Positions 17,591 to 26,130 are shown, counted from the first letter of the stretch. The stretch is DNA of 64,000 nt from Oxalobacteraceae bacterium (GCA_947448025.1 CANFLV010000016.1:43852-107851); one strand, 5' to 3'. Notes: generated by a model from the sequence alone, not told the origin. Program-made: numbers and translations.

Positions 17591-17683
17591 GGTACTGCGC
17601 TCCTATTTATTGCCTTATTTTAAGGGAATAAATTATGTCGCGTATCCAGCTGGAAATAAATGTCTGCGTCGAGCCAGAGTAGT

Positions 17684-17710
17684 GGATCAAATCCGCTGAC
17701 AAATTGATCA
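17684..17710 (-). promoter_or_regulatory. TGATCC / TGATCA boxes upstream of the lipid operon
   Basis: On the minus strand TGATCA (17710-17705) and TGATCC (17689-17684) lie about 95-120 bases before the amine oxidase ATG. TGATCC is the -35 core of promoters used by RpoE/ChrR-type (ECF11) sigma factors in singlet-oxygen regulons. The expected -10 about 18 bases further is not convincing (AGACAT). No ECF sigma gene is in the window. Confidence 0.35.
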
Positions 17711-17737
17711 GGAATCAAAAATGAGGCAGCGGGATTA

Positions 17738-18192
17738 CTACTCGCGCCTTAGTAGCAGAACGAGTGACAGCGCTGCAAACAGTGCGCCTGCATAGAAGGT
17801 CGTCGCCGCACCGAATTGATCCCACAGTACGCCGGCGATGGCGCTGGCGAGCAGCATGGCGATGCCGGCGGCCAGATTGAACAGTCCGTAGGCCGTGCCG
17901 CGCAGCTCCGCCGGCGCCGTGCCGGCAATCATCGCCGCCAGCAAACCTTGGGTCGCGGCCATGTGCAGTCCCTACAGGATCACGCTATCTTGACGATCAA
18001 GGCGGTCGACTCGGCAATACCCTCGATCAGGCCGACCGTGGTCGCACTGAGGCCTAGTGTCGTGACCATGAACAAGGGCAGCAGCGTGTGGATCATTTCC
18101 GATGAAACATCCATGAGCAGGCTGACAAAGCCGAGCAGCCAGACAGTGCGGGGGATGCGATTGGCTGGTGCGGACGCAGGATGGTTGGGCAT
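17738..18192 (-). pseudogene. MFS transporter pseudogene with internal deletion
   Basis: Two pieces of one MFS protein remain on the same strand. The N-terminal piece (18192 to about 17985) reads WLLGFVSLLMDVSSEMIHTL and LSATTVGLIEGIAESTALIV, then stops. The C-terminal piece (about 17970 to 17738) reads THGL-like ATQGLLAAMIAGTAPAELRG and ends LSLVLLLRRE. An intact relative has about 400 residues, while only about 145 are left, so roughly 250 codons are missing at the junction near 17970-17985, together with a frame change. No insertion sequence remains. The gene cannot make a functional carrier. Confidence 0.8.
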
Positions 18193-18357
18193 GGTGAAAA
18201 TTGCAATGAAAAAATTTACGGTAATGCCACAGTGTAGCAATGTTATTTCGCACTTCTTTGGCCTGAATGCATATGTGGGCGCCGATCCGGCTGTAAATAA
18301 GCTGCAAGCCGCTTATCTTGGTAAAATCAGCGAGTTGATTTATTTTCGAGAGAACGT

Positions 18358-19215
18358 ATGCTGTATCCAGAATTGTTTAAATCGCTCGAGCAAGTCCGTT
18401 GGGACATGGAGAAGGACATTCCATGGGCAAGTTTCGATGCGTCGATGTTGACCGATGAGCAAGCGCAAACGATCAGGATGAACGCGATCACCGAATGGTC
18501 GGCTTTGCCTGCGACGGAAATGTTCTTGCGCGATAACCGTGACGACAGTGATTTTTCGGCCTTCATGTCAGTCTGGTTTTTCGAAGAGCAGAAGCATTCG
18601 CTGGTCTTGATGGAATACCTGCGCCGCTTCCGTCCCGATCTCGTGCCGACCGAAGAAGAATTGCATAACGTGCGCTTCGAATTCGATCCGGCGCCGAAGC
18701 TGGAAACACTGATGCTGCATTTTTGCGGCGAGATTCGCCTGAATCACTGGTATCGCTGCGCCTCTGACTGGCACACGGAACCGGTCATCAAGCAGATCTA
18801 CAAGATCATCAGCCAGGATGAAGCACGCCATGGCGGTGCTTATCTGCGCTACATGAAGAAGGCGCTGAATATCTCCGGCGACGCGGCGCGCTCGGCATTT
18901 TCAAAGATCGGCGTCCTGATGGCCTCGGCCCGGCGCACGGAAAAGCCGCTGCATCCAACCAATCTGCATGTGAACAAGGCCCTGTTCCCGAACGATACCG
19001 TGCAGTCGCGCCTGCCGGATCCGGAATGGCTTGAAGCCTGGCTGGATACGCAGATCAAGTTCGATGGCGAATGGGAAAAGAAAGTCATCGACCGCATCCT
19101 GCACAATATGTCGCTGCTGTTCGAGCGCACCTTCGTCACGGTGCAAGACCTGAACCGCTATCGCAAGGAAGCGACTGCGCGACTGGCGCCAGCGCCGACG
19201 CCAGCGTCTGCGTGA
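18358..19215 (+). CDS. Ferritin-like di-iron protein, acyl-ACP desaturase-like
   Basis: 285 residues with two di-iron ligand motifs: FFEEQKH (EExxH, about 79-85) and SQDEARHGG (DExRH, about 149-157). The pair matches the pattern of type-2 fatty acid desaturases, whose motifs are EENRH and DEKRH. Other parts are MEYLRRFRPDLVPTEEEL and FCGEIRLNHWYRCASDW, the latter supplying a likely additional Glu ligand. The protein is soluble-looking, without signal peptide. It may desaturate or hydroxylate acyl chains, and its place next to the lipid operon fits, but no substrate is proven. A rho-independent terminator follows. Confidence 0.8.
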   Translation: MLYPELFKSLEQVRWDMEKDIPWASFDASMLTDEQAQTIRMNAITEWSALPATEMFLRDNRDDSDFSAFMSVWFFEEQKHSLVLMEYLRRFRPDLVPTEEELHNVRFEFDPAPKLETLMLHFCGEIRLNHWYRCASDWHTEPVIKQIYKIISQDEARHGGAYLRYMKKALNISGDAARSAFSKIGVLMASARRTEKPLHPTNLHVNKALFPNDTVQSRLPDPEWLEAWLDTQIKFDGEWEKKVIDRILHNMSLLFERTFVTVQDLNRYRKEATARLAPAPTPASA

Positions 19216-19243
19216 ACCAGCACTTCCGACTGAAGTAATTTTC

Positions 19244-19273
19244 AAAGCCGCCCGCTCAAGGGGCGGCTTTTTT
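19244..19273 (+). terminator. Rho-independent terminator after the di-iron protein gene
   Basis: Stem AAAGCCGCCC / GGGCGGCTTT with a 7-base loop, running into further T residues. It lies about 30 bases after the stop and just before the rfaE2 start. Confidence 0.85.
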
Positions 19274-19279
19274 ACGCCC

Positions 19280-19759
19280 ATGCCCAATTTCGAACAAAAA
19301 ATCTGCCCCCGCGCCACGCTCACCGAGCGCGTCGCCGCCTTGCCCAAGCCGGTCGTGCTGACCAATGGCGTTTTCGATCTGCTGCATCGCGGCCATGTCA
19401 CTTATCTGGCACAGGCGCGCGCTCTCGGTGCCTCACTCGTCGTGGCGGTCAATACCGATGCCTCGGTCAAACGTCTGGGCAAGGGCGATGACCGGCCGCT
19501 GAACCAGTGCGCGGACCGCATGGCAGTGCTGGCGGCGCTGGAATCAGTCAGTCTGGTCGTGGATTTTGAGGAGGATACGGCGCTGGAAGTCTTGCTGGCG
19601 GCGCATCCGGACATTTACGCCAAGGGCGGTGACTATCAGATGGATGCGATTCCGGAAGGCCAGGCCATCCTCGCTTACGGTGGCCAGGCCATTGCCATCG
19701 ATTTCGAGCATGACCGCTCGACGACGAAATTATTGAACAAGGTGCGCGAGCACGGCTGA
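19280..19759 (+). CDS. rfaE2: D-glycero-beta-D-manno-heptose 1-phosphate adenylyltransferase
   Basis: 159-residue nucleotidyltransferase equal to the C-terminal domain of HldE (RfaE domain II). It makes ADP-heptose for the LPS inner core. The signature is TNGVFDLLHRGHVTYL (about 27-42) with the HxGH motif as HRGH. LNQCADRMAVLAALESV and the C-terminal DRSTTKLLNKV are conserved. The kinase domain must be encoded elsewhere, the usual split arrangement in betaproteobacteria. It begins right after the preceding terminator, so its promoter is inside that short gap or it depends on readthrough. Confidence 0.93.
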   Translation: MPNFEQKICPRATLTERVAALPKPVVLTNGVFDLLHRGHVTYLAQARALGASLVVAVNTDASVKRLGKGDDRPLNQCADRMAVLAALESVSLVVDFEEDTALEVLLAAHPDIYAKGGDYQMDAIPEGQAILAYGGQAIAIDFEHDRSTTKLLNKVREHG

Positions 19760-19775
19760 AGCCTGCATGCCCGTG

Positions 19776-19796
19776 TGCGCCCTGTGCAAGGGCGCA
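19776..19796. terminator. GC-rich hairpin between convergent rfaE2 and PCu(A)C genes
   Basis: TGCGCCC and GGGCGCA flank a 7-base loop in the 47-base gap between two convergent genes. There is no clean T-tract, so termination is likely but not certain. Confidence 0.45.
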
Positions 19797-19806
19797 TCTC
19801 GCTTAA

Positions 19807-20304
19807 TTAATGCTGGTGATCGTGCTCGGCTGGCATAGCTGCCGCAGCTTCGGCCTTTGGTTTAGGCGCGTCGACCGAGACTGACACTTCCAGCGGGCCG
19901 AATTTTTCAAATACCAGCGTCATCGGGAATTTATCGCCCGCCTTCAATTCCTTTGTCAATCCCAGTAACATCAGGTGATAGCCATCGCCGGGTTTCATCG
20001 AGATTTTCGCGCCGGGCGCGAGCTCAATCGCCTTCACTTCGCGCATGCGCATGACATTGTTGTCCATGCTCATGGTGTGGATTTCGACGGACTTTGCCAC
20101 CGGTGAGGACGCCCCCACGAGTTTGTCGCCCGCCTTGCCGGCATTGTCGAGGCCGATGTAGGCCGCTGCAGCAGGCTGGCCCGGCACGGTCGCGCGTGCA
20201 TGCGGATGGGCGATGGCGATGTCGCCGGCCTTGTATTCATGGGAAAGCGCCGCGCCCGAGAGCAGCATGGACAAGGAGAACAGCGAGACGGTACGTAAGG
20301 ACAT
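19807..20304 (-). CDS. Copper chaperone PCu(A)C family, periplasmic
   Basis: 165 residues. Start 20304 (MSLRTVSLF) is chosen from the AGGAA six bases upstream and gives a signal peptide cut near ALSHEY. The family copper site H-x10-M-x21-HxM corresponds here to the EIHTMSM / RMREVK and GYHLMLLGL segments. Such proteins deliver Cu(I) to the CuA site of cytochrome oxidase subunit II, sometimes with Sco. The C-terminus ends in a His-rich tail, EHDHQH. The cox cluster lies only 3 kb away, which supports that role. Confidence 0.88.
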   Translation of the reverse strand: MSLRTVSLFSLSMLLSGAALSHEYKAGDIAIAHPHARATVPGQPAAAAYIGLDNAGKAGDKLVGASSPVAKSVEIHTMSMDNNVMRMREVKAIELAPGAKISMKPGDGYHLMLLGLTKELKAGDKFPMTLVFEKFGPLEVSVSVDAPKPKAEAAAAMPAEHDHQH

Positions 20305-20356
20305 GATGATTCCTGAAAAAACGAACATTAATCGAGAAGTATAGCCGCGCGCTGAG

Positions 20357-20827
20357 TTACGCGCCGCCGGCAAAGCCATTCTGGCGCCATGCCTCAAAGA
20401 CAACGACCGCCACAGTATTGGATAAATTCAGGCTGCGATTATCGGGGCGCATCGGCAGACGGATTCTTTGGCTGGTCGGGAAGGACTCGCGCAGGGAGGC
20501 AACCATGCCCTTCGTTTCTGAACCGAACACGAAATAATCGCCGGGCTGGAAGCTGACCTGCGCAAACGGTGTTGATCCATGTGTGGTCATGGCGAACATA
20601 CGCGCAGGATCCGGCGCTTCGCTGGCCATGAAGCTGTCCCAGTCCGGATGAACCTTCATCGTTGCATAATCGTGATAATCGAGTCCGGCGCGCTTCATCT
20701 TTGCATGATCGAGCGGGAAGCCGAGCGGCTCGATCAGATGCAATTGCGCGCCGGTGTTAGCGCACAGGCGGATGATATTGCCAGTGTTCGGCGGGATTTC
20801 GGGTTCGACCAGTACGACGTGAAACAA
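20357..20827 (-). CDS. trmL: tRNA (cytidine(34)-2'-O)-methyltransferase TrmL
   Basis: A 156-residue SPOUT methyltransferase that 2'-O-methylates the wobble base of tRNA-Leu isoacceptors. Signatures are VEPEIPPNTGNIIRLCANTG (about 7-26), then FVFGSETKGM and the knot segment IRLPMRPDNRSLNLSNTVAV. Size and motif order are those of E. coli YibK/TrmL. It lies downstream of comF on the same strand, separated by a 200-base stretch with a comF-like remnant. Confidence 0.94.
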   Translation of the reverse strand: MFHVVLVEPEIPPNTGNIIRLCANTGAQLHLIEPLGFPLDHAKMKRAGLDYHDYATMKVHPDWDSFMASEAPDPARMFAMTTHGSTPFAQVSFQPGDYFVFGSETKGMVASLRESFPTSQRIRLPMRPDNRSLNLSNTVAVVVFEAWRQNGFAGGA

Positions 20828-20843
20828 AAAGTTCTCCTAAATT

Positions 20844-21014
20844 TTACTTCGGCAGTGCCCGGGCGAATTCGAGATTCGTGAGCTGTGCAGCGCTGCCGAA
20901 GTTTAATGCAAGTACGAGACGCATGCCGGTCGAGTGAGCGACGGCTGCCGCGGCGGCAACACCTGCGCAGGATATGGCCGGTGTTTGAAGCCGTCCGATT
21001 CGGACAGGACGGAT
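20844..21014 (-). pseudogene. comF-like 3' remnant between comF and trmL
   Basis: On the minus strand this stretch is open to a stop at 20844 and ends LTNLEFARALPK. The intact comF next door ends VTNLVFARTLPK. The DNA of the last 40 bases matches the comF end at roughly three bases in four. Just before it, LVLALNFG resembles ComF's LVLALKFGG, so the piece looks like a second comF copy with its middle deleted. A start at 20924 would give a 26-residue peptide. It is probably not functional. Confidence 0.6.
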
Positions 21015-21042
21015 TCATGCCAACGTGATCATCATAAGACCA

Positions 21043-21789
21043 TTACTTTGGCAGGGTTCGGGCAAACACGAGATTCGTCACCCGCGCGGCGCCATGATGT
21101 TTTAACAGGGCCGCCAGCGCATTTAGCGTCGCCCCGGTCGTAATGACGTCATCGACCACGCCCACATGCTGGCCGCGCACATCGGCATCAGCCGCCAGGC
21201 AAAACGCGTCCTGCATATTATGCTGGCGCTCACGCGGATGGAGCAGGGCTTGCGCGGCAGTTTCCTTTTCACGCAGGACTAGTCTGGTCGCTAATGTGAT
21301 GCCTAGACTGGCTGTCAGGGGCCGCGCGATTTCTAGCGCCTGATTGAAGCCGCGTGACCGCAGTCGCTGTGCGCCGAGCGGCACTGCCACGAGCAGCGTG
21401 GGCAGCTTCTGGCGTTGGTCCTGCAGCAGGGCATCGCGCAGCAGTCGTGCAAACAGCGGCGCGAGCGCGAGCTGGCCGCCAAATTTTAATGCCAGTACCA
21501 GCTGATCGATGGGCGCACTGTAATCCGTGGCGACGATGGTCGCATCAAACGCTGGCGACTGCTGCAGACAGGCGCCGCAGCGCGTCTTAATGCCGTTCGT
21601 CTGCGGCAGCGGCAGTGCACACTGGCCGCAGCGCGCCGTTTGTCCATGAAAAAATTGCCGCTCGCAGTCGGCGCACAAGGCGGCATCGGCCGTCACGCCG
21701 CACAGGGCGCATGAGGAGGGTAGAGCGGGCAGGGCGCTTTGCAGCTGCGCGAGCAGGCGGCGCGCCAGTAACTGCAGTCGTCCCGGCAT
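21043..21789 (-). CDS. comF: ComF family phosphoribosyltransferase-like protein
   Basis: 248 residues. The N-terminal half has Cys pairs of a zinc-finger type (CALCGVTADAALCADC, about 26-41; CGQCALPLP; CGACLQQ). The C-terminal half is a PRTase fold with RLRSRGFNQALEIARPL and the PRPP-binding loop VGVVDDVITTGATL (about 209-222). ComF is needed for natural transformation in several bacteria, where it is thought to act after DNA entry. The gene is divergent from a BioC-like gene with about 60 bases between them. Confidence 0.92.
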   Translation of the reverse strand: MPGRLQLLARRLLAQLQSALPALPSSCALCGVTADAALCADCERQFFHGQTARCGQCALPLPQTNGIKTRCGACLQQSPAFDATIVATDYSAPIDQLVLALKFGGQLALAPLFARLLRDALLQDQRQKLPTLLVAVPLGAQRLRSRGFNQALEIARPLTASLGITLATRLVLREKETAAQALLHPRERQHNMQDAFCLAADADVRGQHVGVVDDVITTGATLNALAALLKHHGAARVTNLVFARTLPK

Positions 21790-21849
21790 GGTCAGCGATC
21801 AAACGTGTAAACTAGACAGGATTATCTCATTCGATCCGGAATCCGCTGC

Positions 21850-22797
21850 GTGTCCTCTTCTACTCTGCCCCCCGATACAACATCGAGCGCCAAATTCAGC
21901 GCGGCGATCGACTTGCAGCGCGTACGAAAGCTGTTTTCCAAGCCAGAGCAGGTGCGTGAATCGCAATTCCTGCGCCGTGAAATTGCTTCGCGTATGCATG
22001 AGCGACTGGCTTTGGTCAAATTGGCACCGCAGCAGGTACTTGATGCTGGCTGCGGCGAAGGCGCCGATCTCGCGTTGCTGCAGCAGAATTATCTTGATGC
22101 GCATGTGATCGGCCTAGATGCCGCGCCGGCCATGCTCGATGTCGCCGCCGGTCAGCAGGATCATGCGCGCTCGGCGCTGAACCGGCTGTTCTCGAAATGG
22201 CTGCCGGGCAGCCGCACGAAGCTGCGCCAGGACCTCGTCTGCGGCGATTTTGCGCAATTGCCGTTCAAGCCCAATGCGTTCGATCTGGTCTGGTCGAATC
22301 TCGCCATGCACTGGCATCCACAGCCGGACCGTCTGTTCGCCGAATGGCGGCGCGTCCTTAAAGTTGACGGTTTGCTCATGTTCTCCTGTTTTGGACCGGA
22401 CACCTTCAAGCAATTACGCGCGGCCTTCGCCGAAGCCGACCTCGATGAGCATGCGCTGCCCTTCGTGGATATGCATGACTTTGGCGACATGCTCGTGAAT
22501 GCCGGCTTTTCGACGCCGGTGATGGATATGGAAATCATTACCGTCACTTATGACTCGGTCGCCAAGCTCATGGCCGATGTGCGCGCCTGGGGCGGTAACC
22601 CGCTGCGGTCCCGCCGCCAGTCGCTGATGGGCCGTGCCGCGCTCGGGCGCGTCGCCGCCGCCTTGCAAAAAATGCAGGATGCGGAGGGACGCATCCCGCT
22701 GACATTTGAAGTCATTTACGGCCATGCCTTCCGGCCTGCACCGCGCAAGACGGCCAGCGGGGAGTCGATCATCCGTTTCGACCTGCCTAAAAAATAG
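21850..22797 (+). CDS. bioC: BioC-like SAM-dependent methyltransferase (malonyl-ACP O-methyltransferase)
   Basis: 315 residues. Class I methyltransferase with motif I VLDAGCGEGADLALLQ (about 61-76), motif II around VIGLDAAPAML and LVWSNLAMHWHPQPDRLFAE (about 147-166), a pattern typical of BioC. BioC methylates malonyl-ACP to start pimeloyl synthesis for biotin. No other bio genes are visible, so the assignment rests on sequence resemblance only. The start appears to be GTG, because the next in-frame ATG would cut the fold. Confidence 0.72.
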   Translation: MSSSTLPPDTTSSAKFSAAIDLQRVRKLFSKPEQVRESQFLRREIASRMHERLALVKLAPQQVLDAGCGEGADLALLQQNYLDAHVIGLDAAPAMLDVAAGQQDHARSALNRLFSKWLPGSRTKLRQDLVCGDFAQLPFKPNAFDLVWSNLAMHWHPQPDRLFAEWRRVLKVDGLLMFSCFGPDTFKQLRAAFAEADLDEHALPFVDMHDFGDMLVNAGFSTPVMDMEIITVTYDSVAKLMADVRAWGGNPLRSRRQSLMGRAALGRVAAALQKMQDAEGRIPLTFEVIYGHAFRPAPRKTASGESIIRFDLPKK

Positions 22798-22862
22798 GCA
22801 GAAGAATCGCACTTATCTTTGGCTGCATACGCTAAATACGCGGTCGTACGCCTGCTTTAAGC

Positions 22863-22892
22863 TTGATGTCGCTATTCTTTCCGCTATATAAT
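22863..22892 (+). promoter_or_regulatory. Sigma-70-type promoter for the cox operon
   Basis: TTGATG (22863-22868) and TATAAT (22887-22892) are 18 bases apart. Transcription from about 22900 would give a leader of about 227 bases before coxB. The leader holds one 31-codon frame from ATG 22902 and nothing else I recognise. Confidence 0.65.
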
Positions 22893-23126
22893 CCGCCAGT
22901 TATGCGCAGGGAGAATGCATACCTGCGCCGCGCGTTGGCGTCAGCAGCAGCATTCAAATGCTGTGCGTCAGGCAAGAAATTCGCTGGCACGGCATAATGT
23001 ACCCCCAGCGCCAAAATCGGCGGCATTGAAGTACCAATAGACATTAAAGAGGCGATGCACGGTGCTGTATGCACCCTGACTCGCTCTGATTAAGCAGAAT
23101 TATTATTTTGGGCTTTTGAGGAAATT

Positions 23127-24287
23127 ATGAAATATGCGAAGCGCCTTCAGTCGTTGACGCTCGGAGCCATGCTCCTGGCGGCAGGCTTGCCCTCATGGGC
23201 GGTGGTCGATAGTCAGGGTGGCCCTGGCGTTCGCCAGTTAAACCTGCAAACTCCGGTAACCCAGATTGCACAGCAAATCTATTCGATCCATACGCTGATG
23301 CTGATCATCTGTTTGGTGATCTTCGTCGCCGTGTTCGGCGTGATGTTCTATTCGATTTTGAAACATCGTAAATCGCTGGGCCACAAGCCAGCGACTTTCC
23401 ACGAAAGCACGGCTGTCGAGATCGCATGGACCGTTGTACCATTCCTGATCGTCATCGGTATGGCGCTGCCAGCGACCAAAACGGTCGTGGCGATGAAAGA
23501 TACCTCGAACGCCGACATCACCATCAAGGCGACCGGCATGCAGTGGAAATGGGGCTACGACTACCTCAAGGGTGAAGGCGAAGGCATCAATTTCCTGCAA
23601 ACCCTGGCCACGCCAGCAGCACAGGTCACCGATCCGACCCTGGTCAAGAATGAGAACTACCTGATCGAAGTCGACAATGAACTGGTCGTGCCGGTCAATA
23701 AAAAGGTCCGCATCGTGACCACGGCCAATGACGTGATTCACGCATGGGCAGTGCCGTCTTTCGGTGTGAAGCAGGATGCGATTCCCGGCTTCGTGCGTGA
23801 TACCTGGTTCAAGGCCGAGAAAATCGGTACTTACCGCGGTCAATGTTCCGAGCTCTGCGGTAAAGACCATGCCTTCATGCCTATCGTCGTCAAAGTCGTC
23901 AGTGCTGACGATTACACGAAATGGGTCGATGGCAAGAAAAAAGAAATGGCCGCATTGGCCGATGATCCAGCCAAAGTCTGGACGATCGATGAATTGAAAA
24001 CCCGTGGTGAAAAAGTCTACACAGCCAATTGCGCAGCCTGCCATCAGGCGACCGGCAAGGGCGTGCCAGGTGCCTTCCCTGCATTGGACGGCTCCGCTGT
24101 CGTGAATGGCCCGAAAGATGGTCAGATCAATATTCTCCTGAACGGCAAGAACGCCATGCCTTCATGGAAAGCCGTTTTGTCGGATACGGAAATTGCTGCT
24201 GTGATTACCTTCACGCGTAATAACTGGTCCAACAAGGCCGCGGAAAATATTGTTCAACCGGCCGAAGTGCTGGCTGCACGCAAGTAA
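23127..24287 (+). CDS. coxB: Cytochrome c oxidase subunit II with fused cytochrome c domain
   Basis: 386 residues. A signal-like N-terminus ends near LPSWAVV, then two transmembrane helices lie at about 50-75 and 95-112. The CuA domain has the intact ligand motif GQCSELCGKDHAFMP (about 231-245: Cys, Glu, Cys, His, Met). A C-terminal haem c domain follows with NCAACHQATGKG (about 305). It is the electron entry subunit of a caa3-like oxidase. It opens the cox operon behind a clear promoter. Confidence 0.96.
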   Translation: MKYAKRLQSLTLGAMLLAAGLPSWAVVDSQGGPGVRQLNLQTPVTQIAQQIYSIHTLMLIICLVIFVAVFGVMFYSILKHRKSLGHKPATFHESTAVEIAWTVVPFLIVIGMALPATKTVVAMKDTSNADITIKATGMQWKWGYDYLKGEGEGINFLQTLATPAAQVTDPTLVKNENYLIEVDNELVVPVNKKVRIVTTANDVIHAWAVPSFGVKQDAIPGFVRDTWFKAEKIGTYRGQCSELCGKDHAFMPIVVKVVSADDYTKWVDGKKKEMAALADDPAKVWTIDELKTRGEKVYTANCAACHQATGKGVPGAFPALDGSAVVNGPKDGQINILLNGKNAMPSWKAVLSDTEIAAVITFTRNNWSNKAAENIVQPAEVLAARK

Positions 24288-24360
24288 ATTCAGAATTGCG
24301 GAACCGGGTAGCGCGTCGCGCTGGTCGGTCCCCAACATTTAAAAAAGTTTGGAGCTTCCA

Positions 24361-25965
24361 ATGAGCACAACGACAATCGATCACGCACACGGTCACGCAC
24401 ACGGTCACGACGACCATGCGCATGGTCATCCCCATGGCTGGCAGCGCTGGCTGTTCGCAACGAACCACAAGGATATCGGTACGCTGTACCTGTGGTTCTC
24501 GTTCATCATGCTGCTGTCTGGCGGTGTACTGGCGATGGGCATTCGTGCCGAGCTGTTCCAGCCGGGCCTGCAATTCTTCAAGCCGGAATTCTTTAATCAG
24601 CTGACCACGATGCATGGCCTGATTATGGTGTTCGGCGCGATCATGCCGGCATTCGTTGGCTTCGCTAACTGGATGATCCCGCTGCAGATCGGTGCTTCCG
24701 ACATGGCTTTCGCACGGATGAATAACTTCTCATTCTGGCTCCTGCCACCGGCAGCCTTGTTGCTGGCGACATCATTCCTGGTGCCTGGCGGCGCGACTGC
24801 TGCAGGCTGGACGCTGTATGCACCACTGTCGACGCAGATGGGTATCGGTATGGACATGGGTATTTTCGCCATGCACATCATGGGCGCCTCGTCGATCATG
24901 GGTTCGATCAACATCATCACGACCATCCTGAACATGCGCGCGCCAGGCATGACTTTGATGAAGATGCCAATGTTCTGCTGGACCTGGCTGATTACTGCCT
25001 ACCTGCTCATCGCTGTGATGCCAGTGTTGGCCGGCGCGATCACGATGACTTTGACTGACCGTCATTTCGGTACGTCCTTCTTCAATGCTGCCGGCGGCGG
25101 TGACCCGGTCATGTACCAGCACATTTTCTGGTTCTTCGGTCATCCTGAGGTGTACATCATGATTCTGCCGGCGTTCGGCATCGTCTCGCACATCATTCCT
25201 ACTTTCGCACGCAAGCAATTGTTCGGCTACGCATCGATGGTGTATGCAACATCGTCCATCGCGATTCTGTCCTTCATCGTCTGGGCGCATCACATGTTTG
25301 CCACTGGTATGCCAGTAACAGCGCAATTGTTCTTCATGTACGCCACGATGCTGATCGCGATCCCGACCGGCGTGAAAGTGTTCAACTGGATTGCCACGAT
25401 GTGGCGCGGTTCGATGACGTTTGAGACGCCAATGCTGTTCGCTGTCGGCTTCATCTTCGTGTTCACCATGGGCGGCTTCACCGGCCTGATCCTGGCGGTG
25501 ACACCGATCGACATCCAGCTGCAAGATACGTACTACGTCGTCGCCCACTTCCACTATGTGCTGGTCGCAGGTTCGCTGTTCGCGCTGTTCGCCGGTTACT
25601 ACTACTGGGGTCCAAAGTGGACTGGCTACATGTACAACGAAACACGCGGCAAGATCCATTTCTGGGCATCGCTGATCTCGTTCAACGTAACCTTCTTCCC
25701 GATGCACTTCCTGGGTCTGGCTGGTATGCCACGTCGTTATGCTGACTATCCTGCGCAGTTCACGGACTTCAACATGATCGCGTCGATCGGTGGCTTCGCC
25801 TTCGGTCTGTGCCAGGTGTACTTCCTGTTCTTCGTGGTCCTGCCATCGATTAAGGGCGGCATCAAAGCACCGGCTTCACCATGGGAAGGCGCTGAAGGCC
25901 TGGAGTGGACAGTGCCTAGCCCTGCGCCATTCCATACATTCGAAACACCGCCGACAGTCAAGTAA
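24361..25965 (+). CDS. coxA: Cytochrome c oxidase subunit I
   Basis: 534 residues with twelve membrane helices. It carries haem a, haem a3 and CuB. Visible ligands include [14 protein letters not shown] (CuB His and the cross-linked Tyr), the HHMFATGM pair, and [15 protein letters not shown] near residue 400 (haem ligands). Start 24361 is taken because GGAG lies seven bases upstream; a TTG at 24349 is less likely. The N-terminus is unusually His-rich ([19 protein letters not shown], about 8-26) before the first conserved motif [11 protein letters not shown]. It is the second gene of the operon, about 73 bases after coxB. Confidence 0.97.
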   Translation: MSTTTIDHAHGHAHGHDDHAHGHPHGWQRWLFATNHKDIGTLYLWFSFIMLLSGGVLAMGIRAELFQPGLQFFKPEFFNQLTTMHGLIMVFGAIMPAFVGFANWMIPLQIGASDMAFARMNNFSFWLLPPAALLLATSFLVPGGATAAGWTLYAPLSTQMGIGMDMGIFAMHIMGASSIMGSINIITTILNMRAPGMTLMKMPMFCWTWLITAYLLIAVMPVLAGAITMTLTDRHFGTSFFNAAGGGDPVMYQHIFWFFGHPEVYIMILPAFGIVSHIIPTFARKQLFGYASMVYATSSIAILSFIVWAHHMFATGMPVTAQLFFMYATMLIAIPTGVKVFNWIATMWRGSMTFETPMLFAVGFIFVFTMGGFTGLILAVTPIDIQLQDTYYVVAHFHYVLVAGSLFALFAGYYYWGPKWTGYMYNETRGKIHFWASLISFNVTFFPMHFLGLAGMPRRYADYPAQFTDFNMIASIGGFAFGLCQVYFLFFVVLPSIKGGIKAPASPWEGAEGLEWTVPSPAPFHTFETPPTVK

Positions 25966-26022
25966 TTGCATGACACTCGCGATCGGCTGATGCCGGTCGC
26001 GACGGCACATTGAGAGAGATTT

Positions 26023-26130
26023 ATGACTGCGCCGAAAAAGCCGAACAATTTGAAAACCGGGTTGATCCTGGCGTCTGCCGCCTTACTTTTCTTTGTCGGT
26101 ATTTTCGTTAATCGCATCTGGTTCGCCTGA
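26023..26130 (+). CDS. Cytochrome oxidase small assembly protein, 35 residues
   Basis: A short reading frame, MTAPKKPNNLKTG followed by a single hydrophobic helix (LILASAALLFFVGIFVN) and RIWFA. It lies between coxA and ctaG, with GAGAGA eight bases before the ATG, exactly where betaproteobacterial cox clusters carry the so-called small assembly protein. One transmembrane segment with a short basic N-terminus is all that can be seen. Its stop is five bases before the ctaG start. Confidence 0.8.
   Translation: MTAPKKPNNLKTGLILASAALLFFVGIFVNRIWFA

Noticed and set aside
20987..21009. GTCCGA-T-TCGGAC dyad near the comF end as a regulatory site
   Set aside because: It lies between genes read in the same direction and inside the comF-like remnant; six-base arms in GC-rich DNA are common by chance.
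24772..25707. 311-codon minus frame opposite coxA
   Set aside because: It is highly charged, His/Arg/Glu-rich and mirrors a conserved membrane protein, the usual look of antisense shadows.
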